Notes: generated from the letters alone by a model not told the origin. A stretch of 56,405 nt of DNA from Sphaerospermopsis sp. SIO1G1 (GCA_010672785.1 JAAHFX010000016.1:1-56405); one strand, 5' to 3'; shown: positions 8,581 to 17,972, numbered from the stretch's first letter. Numbers and translations are program-made.

Positions 8581-9228
8581 CTAGCCAAACAACATGAGTA
8601 ATAAACCAAACAATACAAAAAGTGAGGCAGCAATTGATTCTCCTAGATTCTTAGTAAAATTATTTTGCGGATAATTGAAGGTAGACACAGCACTTTTTTG
8701 AATACCCGAAAATTCTTCTGGTTGCACAACTTTGCTAGAATATATTTCTAATTTACGATTTGGAAAAGCTTCTATTGCTAAGTTTGTTAAATGTGCTTGA
8801 TCCCAATAATCCCAAGTAATTCGTTCTTTTTTGATACCGTTGACATCATAAGTACCTTGAGTTTGAAAATCAAAATAATATATTTTATAAAAAAGTTTTA
8901 ATTTGGGATATGGTTCGCTGAATGCTTGCATATCTTGCCATAATCTAGGTAGTATATCCTCTTGAAATCCTGGTATATATAATTGCACATTTTCTAACTC
9001 GTTAGAAATATACCAAGTGATGGGATTTTCCTCTTCATCAACTTCATATTCTCGCAACAAGTAATATTCTGCACCACCGGATGAGACGAGTAACCATTCA
9101 TCAGTTTGATAACCTTCTTCATCTTCATAGGTGCTGTAATTTTTAATATACCAGGTGACATTATTATAGGTAATACGATCACCAGGACGCAAGTTATCAA
9201 GCTGAGTTGCAATACTATCTGTATACAT
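8581..9228 (-). CDS. DUF4178 domain protein with C-terminal transmembrane helix
   Basis: A 215-aa protein whose first 175 residues are a beta-rich DUF4178 domain (LRPGDRITYNNVTWYI, followed by YEDEEGYQTDEWLL and the TYDVNGIKKERITWDYW block), ending in a hydrophobic helix at about 195-214. It is the first gene of the minus-strand cluster and lies 3 bp from the aminopropyltransferase-like gene. DUF4178 proteins co-occur with DUF350 and polyamine enzymes in diverse bacteria, but no activity is known. The tail helix implies it acts at the membrane beside DUF350. Confidence 0.85.
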   Translation of the reverse strand: MYTDSIATQLDNLRPGDRITYNNVTWYIKNYSTYEDEEGYQTDEWLLVSSGGAEYYLLREYEVDEEENPITWYISNELENVQLYIPGFQEDILPRLWQDMQAFSEPYPKLKLFYKIYYFDFQTQGTYDVNGIKKERITWDYWDQAHLTNLAIEAFPNRKLEIYSSKVVQPEEFSGIQKSAVSTFNYPQNNFTKNLGESIAASLFVLFGLLLMLFG

Positions 9229-9469
9229 AGGGGTTTGACTACAACTATCAGTTATTTCACTTTGTAAGGATATTATAACTATATAATTTATTCCTAGTTT
9301 GTCACTAGATAATTTTATATCACTTTACACATTGATACATTTCGTATCCAAAAATACGGTGTTGTTGATTTTGGGTATAATTTGATAATTTGGGGTTTTT
9401 TATATATTCCCTGTTTCCTAAATCTTAATTTCATATCTTGATTAAGTTACATCAAAAATATTTATTCAT

Positions 9470-10492
9470 TTAACTTATCTTCCGAATATTAATATCTCTT
9501 ATGGGGAAAGGGATTTGAATACCCTCCTGTTGATAGCGTTTATGTAACTTCTTGACTAATAAATGTTTACCAATGCGCTGATCAAAAAATTCGCTCACTC
9601 GCATATAAAGTGTATAATCTATACTGGAATCATTGAAGGTATGAAATCTCATATATGGTTCACTGGTAATTAATTCTGGGGCAATTTCTTCCATAACTTC
9701 TTTCGCTACTTCTATGGTTATTTGTTCTACAAATTCCAAATCACTGTCATAACTAACACCCACATCCAAGGTGAGAGTAATTTGTTTTTCTGGAAGATGA
9801 TAGTTAGTGAAAATGGCTGAAGCTAAGTTAGAATTTGGGACAATAACCACATTATTAGAAATTTCTTTAATCGTGGTATTCCTCCAGTTAATATCAGTCA
9901 CATAACCTTGATTCTCATCATCTAATTTGACATAGTCACCTGTTCTAACTTGCTGAGAAATCACCAAATAAAACCCAGAAAATAAATTAGCTAAAGTATC
10001 TTGCAGTGCTAAACCAACAGCTAAACCACTAATTCCTAAAGTAGTAACAATCGGAGTTATTTCTACTCCCACTGTTTGTAACAAAATCAATGTTCCTAAA
10101 ATTAAAACTGCAATTTTAGCCAGGTTAGAAAGTAATGATGTGGGAACTCCTTCAGTTCTTTTTATGAATAAACTCACAAACCCGGATGTTAATCTCGCCA
10201 GAACTAATGTGACAGAATATAAGAAAACAGCAGTGAGGATTTTTTGCAGTACATTAGCAACAGGTGGAGCAACAGGAGAACCTAAAATAGCCCAGAAAAA
10301 ACCTGCTAAAACAAACCAAATAAAGGTCATTCTATGCAAGGCAGGAAATATAATATCACTACCAGGAATTTCTTTTTCAGTGACAAATTTTTTCAGTTTG
10401 GCGAAAATCACTTTTTCACCAATTAACCCAGCTATTAAACCAGCAGCTATAAAAGCCAGTGGTACAATCCATTGCAGCATTAATGTTTGCAT
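9470..10492 (-). CDS. small-conductance mechanosensitive channel (MscS family)
   Basis: A 340-aa protein with four hydrophobic helices (about 7-28, 50-70, 80-105, 125-170) followed by the MscS beta domain. The pore-lining and following region reads GISGLAVGLALQDTLANLFSGF, and the beta domain contains VTDINWRNTTIKEISNNVVIVPN, the usual signature of the family. The C-terminal domain ends with QIPFPIRDINI, also typical. The channel should open under membrane tension to release solutes during hypo-osmotic shock. It is upstream of the polyamine cluster on the same strand but separated by 241 bp, so co-transcription is uncertain. Confidence 0.93.
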   Translation of the reverse strand: MQTLMLQWIVPLAFIAAGLIAGLIGEKVIFAKLKKFVTEKEIPGSDIIFPALHRMTFIWFVLAGFFWAILGSPVAPPVANVLQKILTAVFLYSVTLVLARLTSGFVSLFIKRTEGVPTSLLSNLAKIAVLILGTLILLQTVGVEITPIVTTLGISGLAVGLALQDTLANLFSGFYLVISQQVRTGDYVKLDDENQGYVTDINWRNTTIKEISNNVVIVPNSNLASAIFTNYHLPEKQITLTLDVGVSYDSDLEFVEQITIEVAKEVMEEIAPELITSEPYMRFHTFNDSSIDYTLYMRVSEFFDQRIGKHLLVKKLHKRYQQEGIQIPFPIRDINIRKIS

Positions 10493-10601
10493 AATTATGA
10501 TTTTATGATTTGTAGAAATTAACTCATCTTCTAAATTACCATTTAATCATCTCAGTAGTGACTAAATTTACTGGTAAATGCTAACTTAACAACTAAAAAT
10601 T

Positions 10602-11525
10602 ATGACTATGGATCTACCAATTATTTACCATTCAGATTATATTGCACCTCTACCCCCAGGACATCGTTTTCCTATGTCTAAATTTAAACAATTATATGAA
10701 TTGTTGTTAAGTGATAGGGTAGTATACCCAGAGCAGTTTCATGTACCTGAGCGTCCGTCATCAGCATTAATTGAATTAGTTCATGCTCCCGAATATGTGC
10801 AAGCTTACTGTGAAGGGACACTGGATCATAAAGCACAAAGACGAATCGGTTTACCCTGGAGTCCAGCGGTAGTAAATCGTACTTGTACTGCTGTCGGGGG
10901 GACAATATTAACAGCAGAATTAGCAATGAAACAAGGTTTAGCTTGTAACACTGCGGGGGGAACTCATCATGCTTTTCCTAATTATGGAGCGGGTTTTTGT
11001 ATTTTTAATGATTTAGCGATCGCTACCAAAGTTTTACAAAAATTAGGACTAGCTGAAAAAATATTAATTGTAGATTTAGATGTACATCAAGGAGATGGAA
11101 CAGCGGTAATTTTTGCCGATGATCCGCGTGTTTTTACCTTTTCTATGCACTGTGAAAATAACTTCCCTGGGACAAAACAAAAAAGTGATTTAGATGTTCC
11201 TTTACCAGTGGGAATGGAAGATGATATTTATCTACAAACTCTGGCTAATTATCTACCAGATTTATTATCACAAATTCAACCGGATTTAGTTTTTTATGAT
11301 GCTGGAGTTGATCCTCATATAGATGATAAATTAGGGAAATTGGCTCTGACAGATACGGGAATTTTCAAGCGAGAAATGCAGGTTTTAACGACTTGTCTTC
11401 AAGCTGGTTATCCTGTTGCTTGTGTCATCGGTGGTGGTTATGCAGATGATATGAAATCCTTAGTTTGGAGACATTCCCTATTACATCGCGCCGCTAGTCA
11501 AGTTTATCATCAATTTCATCTTTAA
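10602..11525 (+). CDS. class IV HDAC-like zinc deacetylase
   Basis: A 307-aa arginase/deacetylase-fold enzyme. The active-site histidine pair is GGTHHAF (His122-His123), the zinc ligands are Asp160 and His162 in DLDVHQGDG plus an aspartate in YDAGVDPH near residue 247, and GGGYADD closes the site. The pattern FHVPERPSSALIELVH and GTHHAFPNYGAGFCIFND is closest to the HDAC11-like class IV group. Bacterial members of this superfamily remove acyl groups from lysines, acetoin-utilisation enzymes or polyamines. With polyamine genes 1.4 kb away, acylpolyamine is a possible substrate, but the gene is divergent from the MscS gene and no operon link is seen. Confidence 0.9.
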   Translation: MTMDLPIIYHSDYIAPLPPGHRFPMSKFKQLYELLLSDRVVYPEQFHVPERPSSALIELVHAPEYVQAYCEGTLDHKAQRRIGLPWSPAVVNRTCTAVGGTILTAELAMKQGLACNTAGGTHHAFPNYGAGFCIFNDLAIATKVLQKLGLAEKILIVDLDVHQGDGTAVIFADDPRVFTFSMHCENNFPGTKQKSDLDVPLPVGMEDDIYLQTLANYLPDLLSQIQPDLVFYDAGVDPHIDDKLGKLALTDTGIFKREMQVLTTCLQAGYPVACVIGGGYADDMKSLVWRHSLLHRAASQVYHQFHL

Positions 11526-12107
11526 GTAGGCATCGCTTAAAAAATATTATATATGTATATAAAATATTAAACTCTATAGGATATTAATCTATAGAAAATT
11601 ACAGCACTTCCCGGTGTTATGAGGTACAAGAACCCAACCCCCAACCCCCTCCCCCTTTGGGTTCACCAGTCACCTACGGTGGGAAACCCGCCTACAGCGC
11701 TGGTTCACCGCAAGCGATGATGGGGTTATGATGTAATTCATAACAAATAAATACGATGTAACACAAAAAATAACATCTATGTGATGGCGTAGATGCTTAA
11801 TTTTAGATATAAAATAGTTTATATTCAAAATAGATCAGCTTGCTAAATGTTAATGTTATTTTCGGCTGACTCATTCAGAACTTACACAAAGGGTAACAGA
11901 AAGATAAGTTTGAGATTGCTTTCTAACCCTTACTCAAAATGACGAAAATAGACTAATTTTGCTGAAGCCCTAGTATTTTTTTATAATCTAGGGTGTAGCA
12001 AGGATTTAACCTAATCTAGTAGTAGCAGAGTTATAATCAACTGTGATATGATTACCTTAATTATTAAGTGATTTTACTTCATTGCGTAAAAAGGTAAAAG
12101 CGTAAAA
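11526..12107. other. 582-bp gene-free region made of repeats
   Basis: No coding frame is convincing. The left part (from about 11600, TTACAGCACTTCCCGGTG) resembles one end of the 107-bp element found at 34045 and 50983. A stretch at about 11660-11720 (CACCTACGGTGGGAAACCC, then AGCGCTGGTTCACCG) is of the kind dispersed in many cyanobacterial genomes. A repeat related to 19727-19810 starts at 11876. The promoter of the following operon must lie in 11960-12107. Confidence 0.6.
11876..11960 (+). repeat. dispersed ~85-bp repeat, copy A (upstream of nSTAND operon)
   Basis: Begins CAGAACTTACACA and contains GTTTGAGATTGCTTTCTAAC and GACGAAAATA. It aligns over its length, at roughly 70 percent by eye and with small gaps, to the sequence at 19727-19810 in the same orientation. 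Its first bases resemble the ends of the family 1 MITEs. Confidence 0.6.
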
Positions 12108-12626
12108 ATGCCTAAATACAGTGTTAGCGAAGTTTTAGATATTATCAAAAGTCTGACCGATGAAGAAAAGTTAGAGTTGCAGCAGACATTACCAAGCATT
12201 CTGACTGCTTCCAATCACATTTTTCAGGGCCAACCTTCTAATGTAAAACATCAACAGATTAGTGGTGTCAGAATCAGCAAAAGTAAATCCATTGAACTAA
12301 GTCAAGTTGAAGCGAGTCATGGTAGTACGATTGATCGAAATACAACTAAAGCAAAGATTCAAGCAAGTGATATACAAGATGCAATGCAATCATTAGCACA
12401 GTTGAAACAAGAAGTCACAATAAGTGACACCCTAAACCCAGTTGAAAAAAAAGCCGTAGAAGTACCGATTAACACTTTAGAGTCTGAACTAAGAAAGTCA
12501 ACCCCCGATAAAAATCTTATAGATCAGTCAGTTACAGCCCTAAAGAAAGGTTTAGCCGGAGTGGAAATATTAGCAGAACCTACTAAGAAAGTAGCAGAAT
12601 TGATATCTAAAGCTTGGAGTATGTGA
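12108..12626 (+). CDS. 172-aa protein coupled to nSTAND NTPase (possible adaptor or effector-associated protein)
   Basis: No family recognised with certainty. The first 30 residues (YSVSEVLDIIKSLTDEEKLEL) form a short helical pair. A low-complexity linker follows to about residue 75, and residues 85-172 form a helical bundle with QASDIQDAMQSLAQLKQEV, LNPVEKKAVEVPINTLESEL and a hydrophobic C-terminal helix. It has no signal peptide. The stop codon overlaps the ATG of the NTPase gene (TGATG, one shared base), so the two proteins are made together and probably interact. Small helical partners of this kind are common beside STAND NTPases in multicellular cyanobacteria, where they serve as recruitment domains; that role here is inference. 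Confidence 0.7.
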   Translation: MPKYSVSEVLDIIKSLTDEEKLELQQTLPSILTASNHIFQGQPSNVKHQQISGVRISKSKSIELSQVEASHGSTIDRNTTKAKIQASDIQDAMQSLAQLKQEVTISDTLNPVEKKAVEVPINTLESELRKSTPDKNLIDQSVTALKKGLAGVEILAEPTKKVAELISKAWSM

Positions 12627-14995
12627 TGAGTAATATTCTTCCAAATGATCAAGATGATAGTAGACAAAAGCAGTCACTTAAAGATGTTTATGTTGTTGAC
12701 AGTCAGAATGTCACATTTAATCAGACTCAAATCATTCAGATTTCAGTCGAGAAGATTAAGACTCAAAAATTTATAAAAACCTCACCTTACAAAGGATTGG
12801 AAAAGTTTGAGAGAGAAGATCAAGATAGATTTTTTGGACGAGATCAATTCCTAACTCAACTAGCAAAGGAACTTGAACCTGAAGAGACGAAGACGAAACT
12901 CATTTTGTTATTAGGAGCATCTGGAAGTGGCAAATCCTCTGTTATAAGAGCAGGTCTTCTTCCTAAGCTTCAAGAAAAATGGGGTAAAAAATTAGTAAGT
13001 CTGACATTTAATCCTGATCAACAACCCTTTGAGTCTCTTTACTCCAGTCTGCGTGGTAATAAATATAAACAGGCTGAGGCTGAAATTGCTCGTACGTGTA
13101 ATTCTAAAACTCTAACTGAAGTAGTAACCAAATTGAAGCAACCAGAAGAGCATTGGTTTATTTTCATTGACCAATTTGAGGAATTATTTACTAGCAGTTT
13201 AGAAGATCAACGTGATCACTTTATTGGAAGTTTAGTACAGCTTGTTGAGCATGGTGATTCTCGCGTCAAAATTGTAGCGACAATGCGGGCAGATTTTATG
13301 AATCGGCTTAGTCCCTATCCTGACTTAGTAAAAGCAACAGATAAACATCGTCCCATGATTACTGAAATGTTTCAGGACGAACTAAGACAAGTAATCGAGC
13401 AACCTGCTGCTCAACATGGTGTCGTTTTTGAGACAGGTTTAGTAGAAGAAATTATTAAAAATGTACAGGGACAAGCTGGATATTTGCCACTGTTACAATA
13501 TACTTTAGACTTATTGTGGGAAACAGAACTCCAAACCGAAGGGTTTAATATATCCCGTACCCTTAATCGGACTACATACCAAAAGCTAGGTGGAGTTAGA
13601 GGAGCTTTACAAGAACATATAGACAAATTTTATAATTCATTATTTGAGCCAGAAAAAATTACAACCCAACGAATTTTTCTTAAGTTAGTTGATATTGGTA
13701 GTGATGATGAATTAGGTGAAGCATGGATACCTGTACGCAGACGAACATCTCGTTCAGAGTTTGGTGATAAAGAGCAAGAGGTATTATCAAAGCTAATAGA
13801 TGAAAAGCTTTTAGTCAGCAATTCGAATCAAAATCAAGAATCTACAATTGAACTTGCCCATGAAATTTTGCTTACTTCTTGGACAACCCTAACTGATTGG
13901 ATTAAAGATAATAGACAGGCGATCGCTCTTCGTAACCGTCTTAGTTCTGATGTTTCTCTCTGGGAATCGAAAAAATCCGATAGTGATCTTTGGGCAGGAT
14001 CTAAGCTTGAACAAATTTTAGAACTACAAAACAATGAAACATTTAATAATATTTTAGGTGGATTTAGTGAATTATCTCTACAATTCATTAATGCCAGTGT
14101 CGGACTGCGAGATCGTCAACGCCAACGTGAACTAGAACAAGAGCGTAAAGCTAGAAAAGCTTCTCAACGAGTAACTGTTGCTTTAGCAACATCTATTATC
14201 ATCTTAATCAGTGCGGGCGGAACTATAGGATGGAGAGAACAGCAAAAAAAACAAGAATTTGAAGACCTAACATTAGGAATACCAACTCAAAATTTAATCA
14301 GAATTTTTCAATCTTTGATTAATGAAGGTAATCGCTTAAAAACCAATAAAGACTTGGCAACTAAACAAAATTTGCAAAGAGAAGCGTTTGCTCGTTATTT
14401 ATATGTTTTTCAGAATATTACTCAAATTCAACAAGAAATAAATCAGGAACAACGCCCTGAAGAGCAAAAGCAATTTTTTGATAGTAATCAAAAAGAACTT
14501 CAGCACCTTTCTCAAAAGTCTGAAGATTCATTAACTGAATTAACTCAAATTTATCATCTACCAAAGTTAGAAGAATATCTGAAGAAAGGACGCTTTGGTA
14601 ACTTCAAGTCAGGTTCTAAACTTAGCGAGCAAGAAAAAAGGTATGAATCAAATACAGCCCTTCAATGGACTTACATTATTCTCATGAAACAGCCTTCATC
14701 TGTTGACATCAATGATGATTTTGGACTGGGTGCTGATTTGAATAGAAATGGAGTAGTTGAAGGTATAGAAGCAAAAATGATACCTTGTGCAACTTTTAAA
14801 AAAATAGAGGAATTATGGCGAAAATATACTAATAATAAATGTGCTTGGACTGATGGAGAAAGTTTTTTTGATGATCAAGATTGTGATATTTTAGGTAATC
14901 AAACTCTTACCCTAAGTGTCTTTGAAGCTTCATCTATTGGCTCTATTAAACCTCGTTTACAAGCTTGTGAAATTATCCCACCAGATCCACAATAG
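12626..14995 (+). CDS. nSTAND1-type P-loop NTPase with transmembrane helix and exported C-terminal region
   Basis: STAND signalling NTPase of 789 aa counted from ATG 12626, which overlaps the upstream stop; an ATG 12 bases earlier is less likely. An N-terminal SQNVTFNQTQIIQIS strand region precedes SPYKGLEKFEREDQDRFFGR, the usual nSTAND1 entry motif. Walker A is GASGSGKS at about 97-104, Walker B FIFIDQFEE at about 179-187, and the sensor is ATMRADF at about 218-224. A winged-helix and helical region follows to residue 500. Instead of the WD40 repeats common in relatives, a membrane helix near 515-535 is followed by about 250 residues predicted outside, ending in an EF-hand-like DLNRNGVVEGIE loop and four cysteines. 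It may carry a signal from cytoplasm to periplasm. Confidence 0.88.
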   Translation: MSNILPNDQDDSRQKQSLKDVYVVDSQNVTFNQTQIIQISVEKIKTQKFIKTSPYKGLEKFEREDQDRFFGRDQFLTQLAKELEPEETKTKLILLLGASGSGKSSVIRAGLLPKLQEKWGKKLVSLTFNPDQQPFESLYSSLRGNKYKQAEAEIARTCNSKTLTEVVTKLKQPEEHWFIFIDQFEELFTSSLEDQRDHFIGSLVQLVEHGDSRVKIVATMRADFMNRLSPYPDLVKATDKHRPMITEMFQDELRQVIEQPAAQHGVVFETGLVEEIIKNVQGQAGYLPLLQYTLDLLWETELQTEGFNISRTLNRTTYQKLGGVRGALQEHIDKFYNSLFEPEKITTQRIFLKLVDIGSDDELGEAWIPVRRRTSRSEFGDKEQEVLSKLIDEKLLVSNSNQNQESTIELAHEILLTSWTTLTDWIKDNRQAIALRNRLSSDVSLWESKKSDSDLWAGSKLEQILELQNNETFNNILGGFSELSLQFINASVGLRDRQRQRELEQERKARKASQRVTVALATSIIILISAGGTIGWREQQKKQEFEDLTLGIPTQNLIRIFQSLINEGNRLKTNKDLATKQNLQREAFARYLYVFQNITQIQQEINQEQRPEEQKQFFDSNQKELQHLSQKSEDSLTELTQIYHLPKLEEYLKKGRFGNFKSGSKLSEQEKRYESNTALQWTYIILMKQPSSVDINDDFGLGADLNRNGVVEGIEAKMIPCATFKKIEELWRKYTNNKCAWTDGESFFDDQDCDILGNQTLTLSVFEASSIGSIKPRLQACEIIPPDPQ

Positions 14996-15053
14996 AACCT
15001 TAAATTTTTTCTAAAAATAGTTAACAACCATAGTAGTTAATCATTCAAGAACT

Positions 15054-16400
15054 ATGAGTAAATTTCGATCAACATGGAAAGTTTTGTATCAAGCTACCTT
15101 CTTAGGAATAGTAACATTGACGGCATTAATACTTACTACCCGCGACAGTCATGCTCAAGAAGAATTGCAAATTCATCGTTCTTCAGAAACAGGCGTTCGA
15201 ATATTTGATCTTGAAGCCAATCAAAGATCTAAGATAGTAACACCTGGTACAAGAGTAAGACTACCAAGAAGAGATCAGCTGATGATGGACCCCAACAATA
15301 AAGCTTGGGCCGCACTTCAATTTGTAAATAATGATTTTGTTCTTGAACATGGTGGGTTATTGTTGAAAACCTTACCAAGTTGGCGACCCTCTTTTTTCTC
15401 TTTTCCCTGCACAGCTTCGGGCAATTTCGACATTAGTTGGGCTCCTGCTGTTGTAAAAGGAGGAGAACCCGTTTGTGGTGGTGGACTTAAATTGGTTAAA
15501 CCATCAAATTTATTGAGCAGTTTCTTCTCTAATTATTTAAGTCTGATTGGAATTAAGAGTCTTCAAAAAACGAAAATTGCACAAGCACAAGTCTCTGAAA
15601 GTATTACTGTTATACCAAGAGGTAATTTTACTCTTATACAAGTAGATACAAATTTTTCTGAAAATGGCCAAGGTCGTGGTAGTGAGATTGAGGTGCAGGT
15701 AATCACTGGAAGTATTACAGTGCTAAGTAATCAAAACACAGGAGGAATTCAAGTCAATGCTGGACAAAAGTATCTATCTTCCTCTGGTGTTCCATCTCCA
15801 ATTAACTGTCAAGATAATGCTAATGAAGAAAGAGTTAAAGCATTTCTTGATCTTGATAAGTGGTCTGGTATTCAAATATCCCAGTCCCTTGAAGATGGTA
15901 TTACTCAACATTTGCGAGGTCAACAGATAGCTGTTGCAAATTGCCCAGTTCCACCACCACCACCAGAACCACCCCCACCACCAGAACCACCCCCACCACC
16001 ACCACCACCACCTGACATAGAAGCAACATTACAGTGGTTTACCAAAGATGATCTTGATTTGGCAATTACTGATTCCAAAAGACAAACAGTTTCTTATAAA
16101 TCCAATAAACCTGGAAATCGTTCTAACTCCAATGGTATATTTGATGGCGATTCTAACCAAGGTTGTAGTTTAACTAATACTTCAGCCAGTGAAAAGATAA
16201 GCTGGGATACTAATACTGCTCCACGTGGACAATATGTTATTAAAGTTAATTATTACTCTCCCTGCGTCGAAAAAGTTACTGATCGTGTAGCTCCTGTTCC
16301 TTTTACAATCAACTTAAAAATTAAAGGCAAAGCACAAACAATCTCAGGTACAGTGAGTAAAGAAAATCCGAACTTTACAAAGTCTTTTGTCATGCCTTAA
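15054..16400 (+). CDS. exported FecR-like protein with proline-rich linker and C-terminal beta domain
   Basis: A 448-aa protein with an N-terminal signal sequence (residues 8-34, ending DSHAQ). Residues 35-250 look like a FecR-type beta domain: a short block LRLPRRDQ-like region, ISWAPAV, IPRGNFTLIQVDT and ITGSITVLSNQNTGGIQVNAGQKY. A Pro-rich linker (about 300-322; bases 15948-16015) leads to a C-terminal domain starting ATLQWFTKDDLDLAI, resembling the DUF2135/YfaP-like beta domains that begin with DLDL and end in strand-rich segments; it has two cysteines. It lies 58 bp after the nSTAND gene on the same strand, so they are probably one operon. It is expected in the periplasm, facing the exported tail of the NTPase. 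Confidence 0.78.
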   Translation: MSKFRSTWKVLYQATFLGIVTLTALILTTRDSHAQEELQIHRSSETGVRIFDLEANQRSKIVTPGTRVRLPRRDQLMMDPNNKAWAALQFVNNDFVLEHGGLLLKTLPSWRPSFFSFPCTASGNFDISWAPAVVKGGEPVCGGGLKLVKPSNLLSSFFSNYLSLIGIKSLQKTKIAQAQVSESITVIPRGNFTLIQVDTNFSENGQGRGSEIEVQVITGSITVLSNQNTGGIQVNAGQKYLSSSGVPSPINCQDNANEERVKAFLDLDKWSGIQISQSLEDGITQHLRGQQIAVANCPVPPPPPEPPPPPEPPPPPPPPPDIEATLQWFTKDDLDLAITDSKRQTVSYKSNKPGNRSNSNGIFDGDSNQGCSLTNTSASEKISWDTNTAPRGQYVIKVNYYSPCVEKVTDRVAPVPFTINLKIKGKAQTISGTVSKENPNFTKSFVMP

Positions 16401-17053
16401 AGTGAAATGACTGAAAAAAACTGAGAACTAAAATTAGTTAGGGTTTGCTGTTAGCGGAGCTTGGCGTTAAGCCATAAAAGTCTTGTCGTGGAGACTCAGA
16501 GGCAGGGAGCTTTCTAGCAGGGTGCAGGGTGCAGGGTGCAGGGTGCAGGGTGCAGGGAGAGAATTAAAAAACTAATTTTGAGTCTCTGGAAATCAGAAAA
16601 GTGCAAGGTAATAAGAGTGATTAGCTTTCAAAAGCTTGCACTTTGTGCATTTCAAATCGCCTAAAACCCAATACCAGTAATGTTTTCACATTTATTCAGC
16701 ATCCCCTAATTAATCAAAAATCAGAAAAAAATCTCAGATTTTATACTGGTAAAGGGTTTTGGGAAAATGACTTAATAATTTACCTCCGACTTTGAAAACG
16801 TCCTGGTTTTGAAGCTATCCATTACCCACATATTTATTAACAATCCTAAAACCCTTATGTGGCAGATTTTTCAAGACTTTAAAATTTAAACACTCTTGAC
16901 AAAATGCACCTTGTGTTTGTTGATAAAAAGCTCATTTTATTGAGAATTATCAACGTAGAATTAGGGGTTAGATATCTTAGAGCGATCGCTCTCATGAATA
17001 TTAAGAAAGATCCCGGTAATGGATAGGTTTTGAAGAGGGGTTTATACATCCTC
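16401..17053. other. 653-bp gene-free region between two converging operons
   Basis: No convincing coding frame. It holds a heptad array (16517-16558), a HIP1 octamer at about 16982, and AT-rich sequence with short repeats such as CTTTCAAAAGCTTGCAC near 16625-16642. No clear rho-independent terminator was found for either converging operon, although both must end here. Confidence 0.6.
16517..16558. repeat. heptad tandem repeat GCAGGGT, 6 copies
   Basis: Five exact copies of GCAGGGT followed by one variant (GCAGGGA). This is the 7-bp STRR type of repeat. Confidence 0.95.
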
Positions 17054-17959
17054 TTAGAAAAGACCTCGAATTCCTCTCATGATATTGATACTTTGATTAA
17101 TGGTACTCAAAGTATCGTTAATATTATTAATTTTATCTCGCTCATCAGGTTGACTGGCCACATAGGGAGAAGCAAGATCAGCAGGTGGAGAGTTTTCTAC
17201 TTTTAACCCCAAATAAATGCCATTTTGAGGTGCTTGATTCAAAAAAGTCTTGATGGGAATCCCCAAGTTCAAGCCAACCCGTTGAGCGTTAGTGAGTAAA
17301 TCTGGGGAAATCCCTGATTGTTCTTGTATCTTCCGTTCTTCTAGATGAATCTCTTCGCCTTCAGCCTGTCCATGAATTCCTACCACTCGCCCATTAGTAT
17401 CAAAAACTGGACCTCCACTCATCCCAGCACGAGTAACATTGGAGTAAACCATCTGGTAGCCGCCTGCTAAGGGAGCATCAGGACGAGCAGATACTTGACC
17501 AGTTGTGAACTGACGAATTCTAGTTTTAATAGATGTTCCTGGGTTAGGCCATCCAGAAACAAACACGGTGTTACCTTCTGTAATATTGTCAGAGTTAGCC
17601 AAAGTCGCCACTTTATAGTCTTCCTTACTGGTAAACTCAACTATTGCTAAATCAGATCCTGACAATTTACGAATTTTGCTGTATTCTACTTTGTGGGCTT
17701 TCTTATCAGCAGTAATAATACTGTATTCATCATCGTTAGCAACAACGTGTTTAGCAGTTAATACGTAGTATTTATTATTATCTTTGGCAATTACCACACC
17801 TGAACCTGGATTAATAGAGTGAATTAGTACAGTGACTTCACGAGCAATATTATTTACTTCCTGGCCTGTCATTGCTAAAGTTGGATGTTGCATAACAACA
17901 ATTGCACTAGTAATAACAGTACCTGTCAAAATTGCTGAGAGACTATTGAAGTATTTCAT
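17054..17959 (-). CDS. exported trypsin-like serine protease (second of pair)
   Basis: A 301-aa S1-fold protease with a signal peptide (residues 8-30, ending LAM). The catalytic triad is visible as His71 in LTAKHVV, Asp103 in SDLAIVE and Ser181 in GMSGGPV. Unlike HtrA it has no PDZ domain; the last 90 residues contain a short region with NLGIPIKTFL and then a helical tail. It is 13 bp after the other protease, so it is the last gene of a three-gene minus-strand operon with the COP23 protein. All three have export signals. The catalytic set is complete, so an active periplasmic or extracellular protease is expected; its substrate is unknown. Confidence 0.9.
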   Translation of the reverse strand: MKYFNSLSAILTGTVITSAIVVMQHPTLAMTGQEVNNIAREVTVLIHSINPGSGVVIAKDNNKYYVLTAKHVVANDDEYSIITADKKAHKVEYSKIRKLSGSDLAIVEFTSKEDYKVATLANSDNITEGNTVFVSGWPNPGTSIKTRIRQFTTGQVSARPDAPLAGGYQMVYSNVTRAGMSGGPVFDTNGRVVGIHGQAEGEEIHLEERKIQEQSGISPDLLTNAQRVGLNLGIPIKTFLNQAPQNGIYLGLKVENSPPADLASPYVASQPDERDKINNINDTLSTINQSINIMRGIRGLF

Positions 17960-17972
17960 GGTTCAAATTTTC

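Noticed and set aside
10140..10508. 122-residue open frame antisense to the MscS gene
   Set aside because: The MscS frame carries full family motifs; the antisense frame is a shadow.
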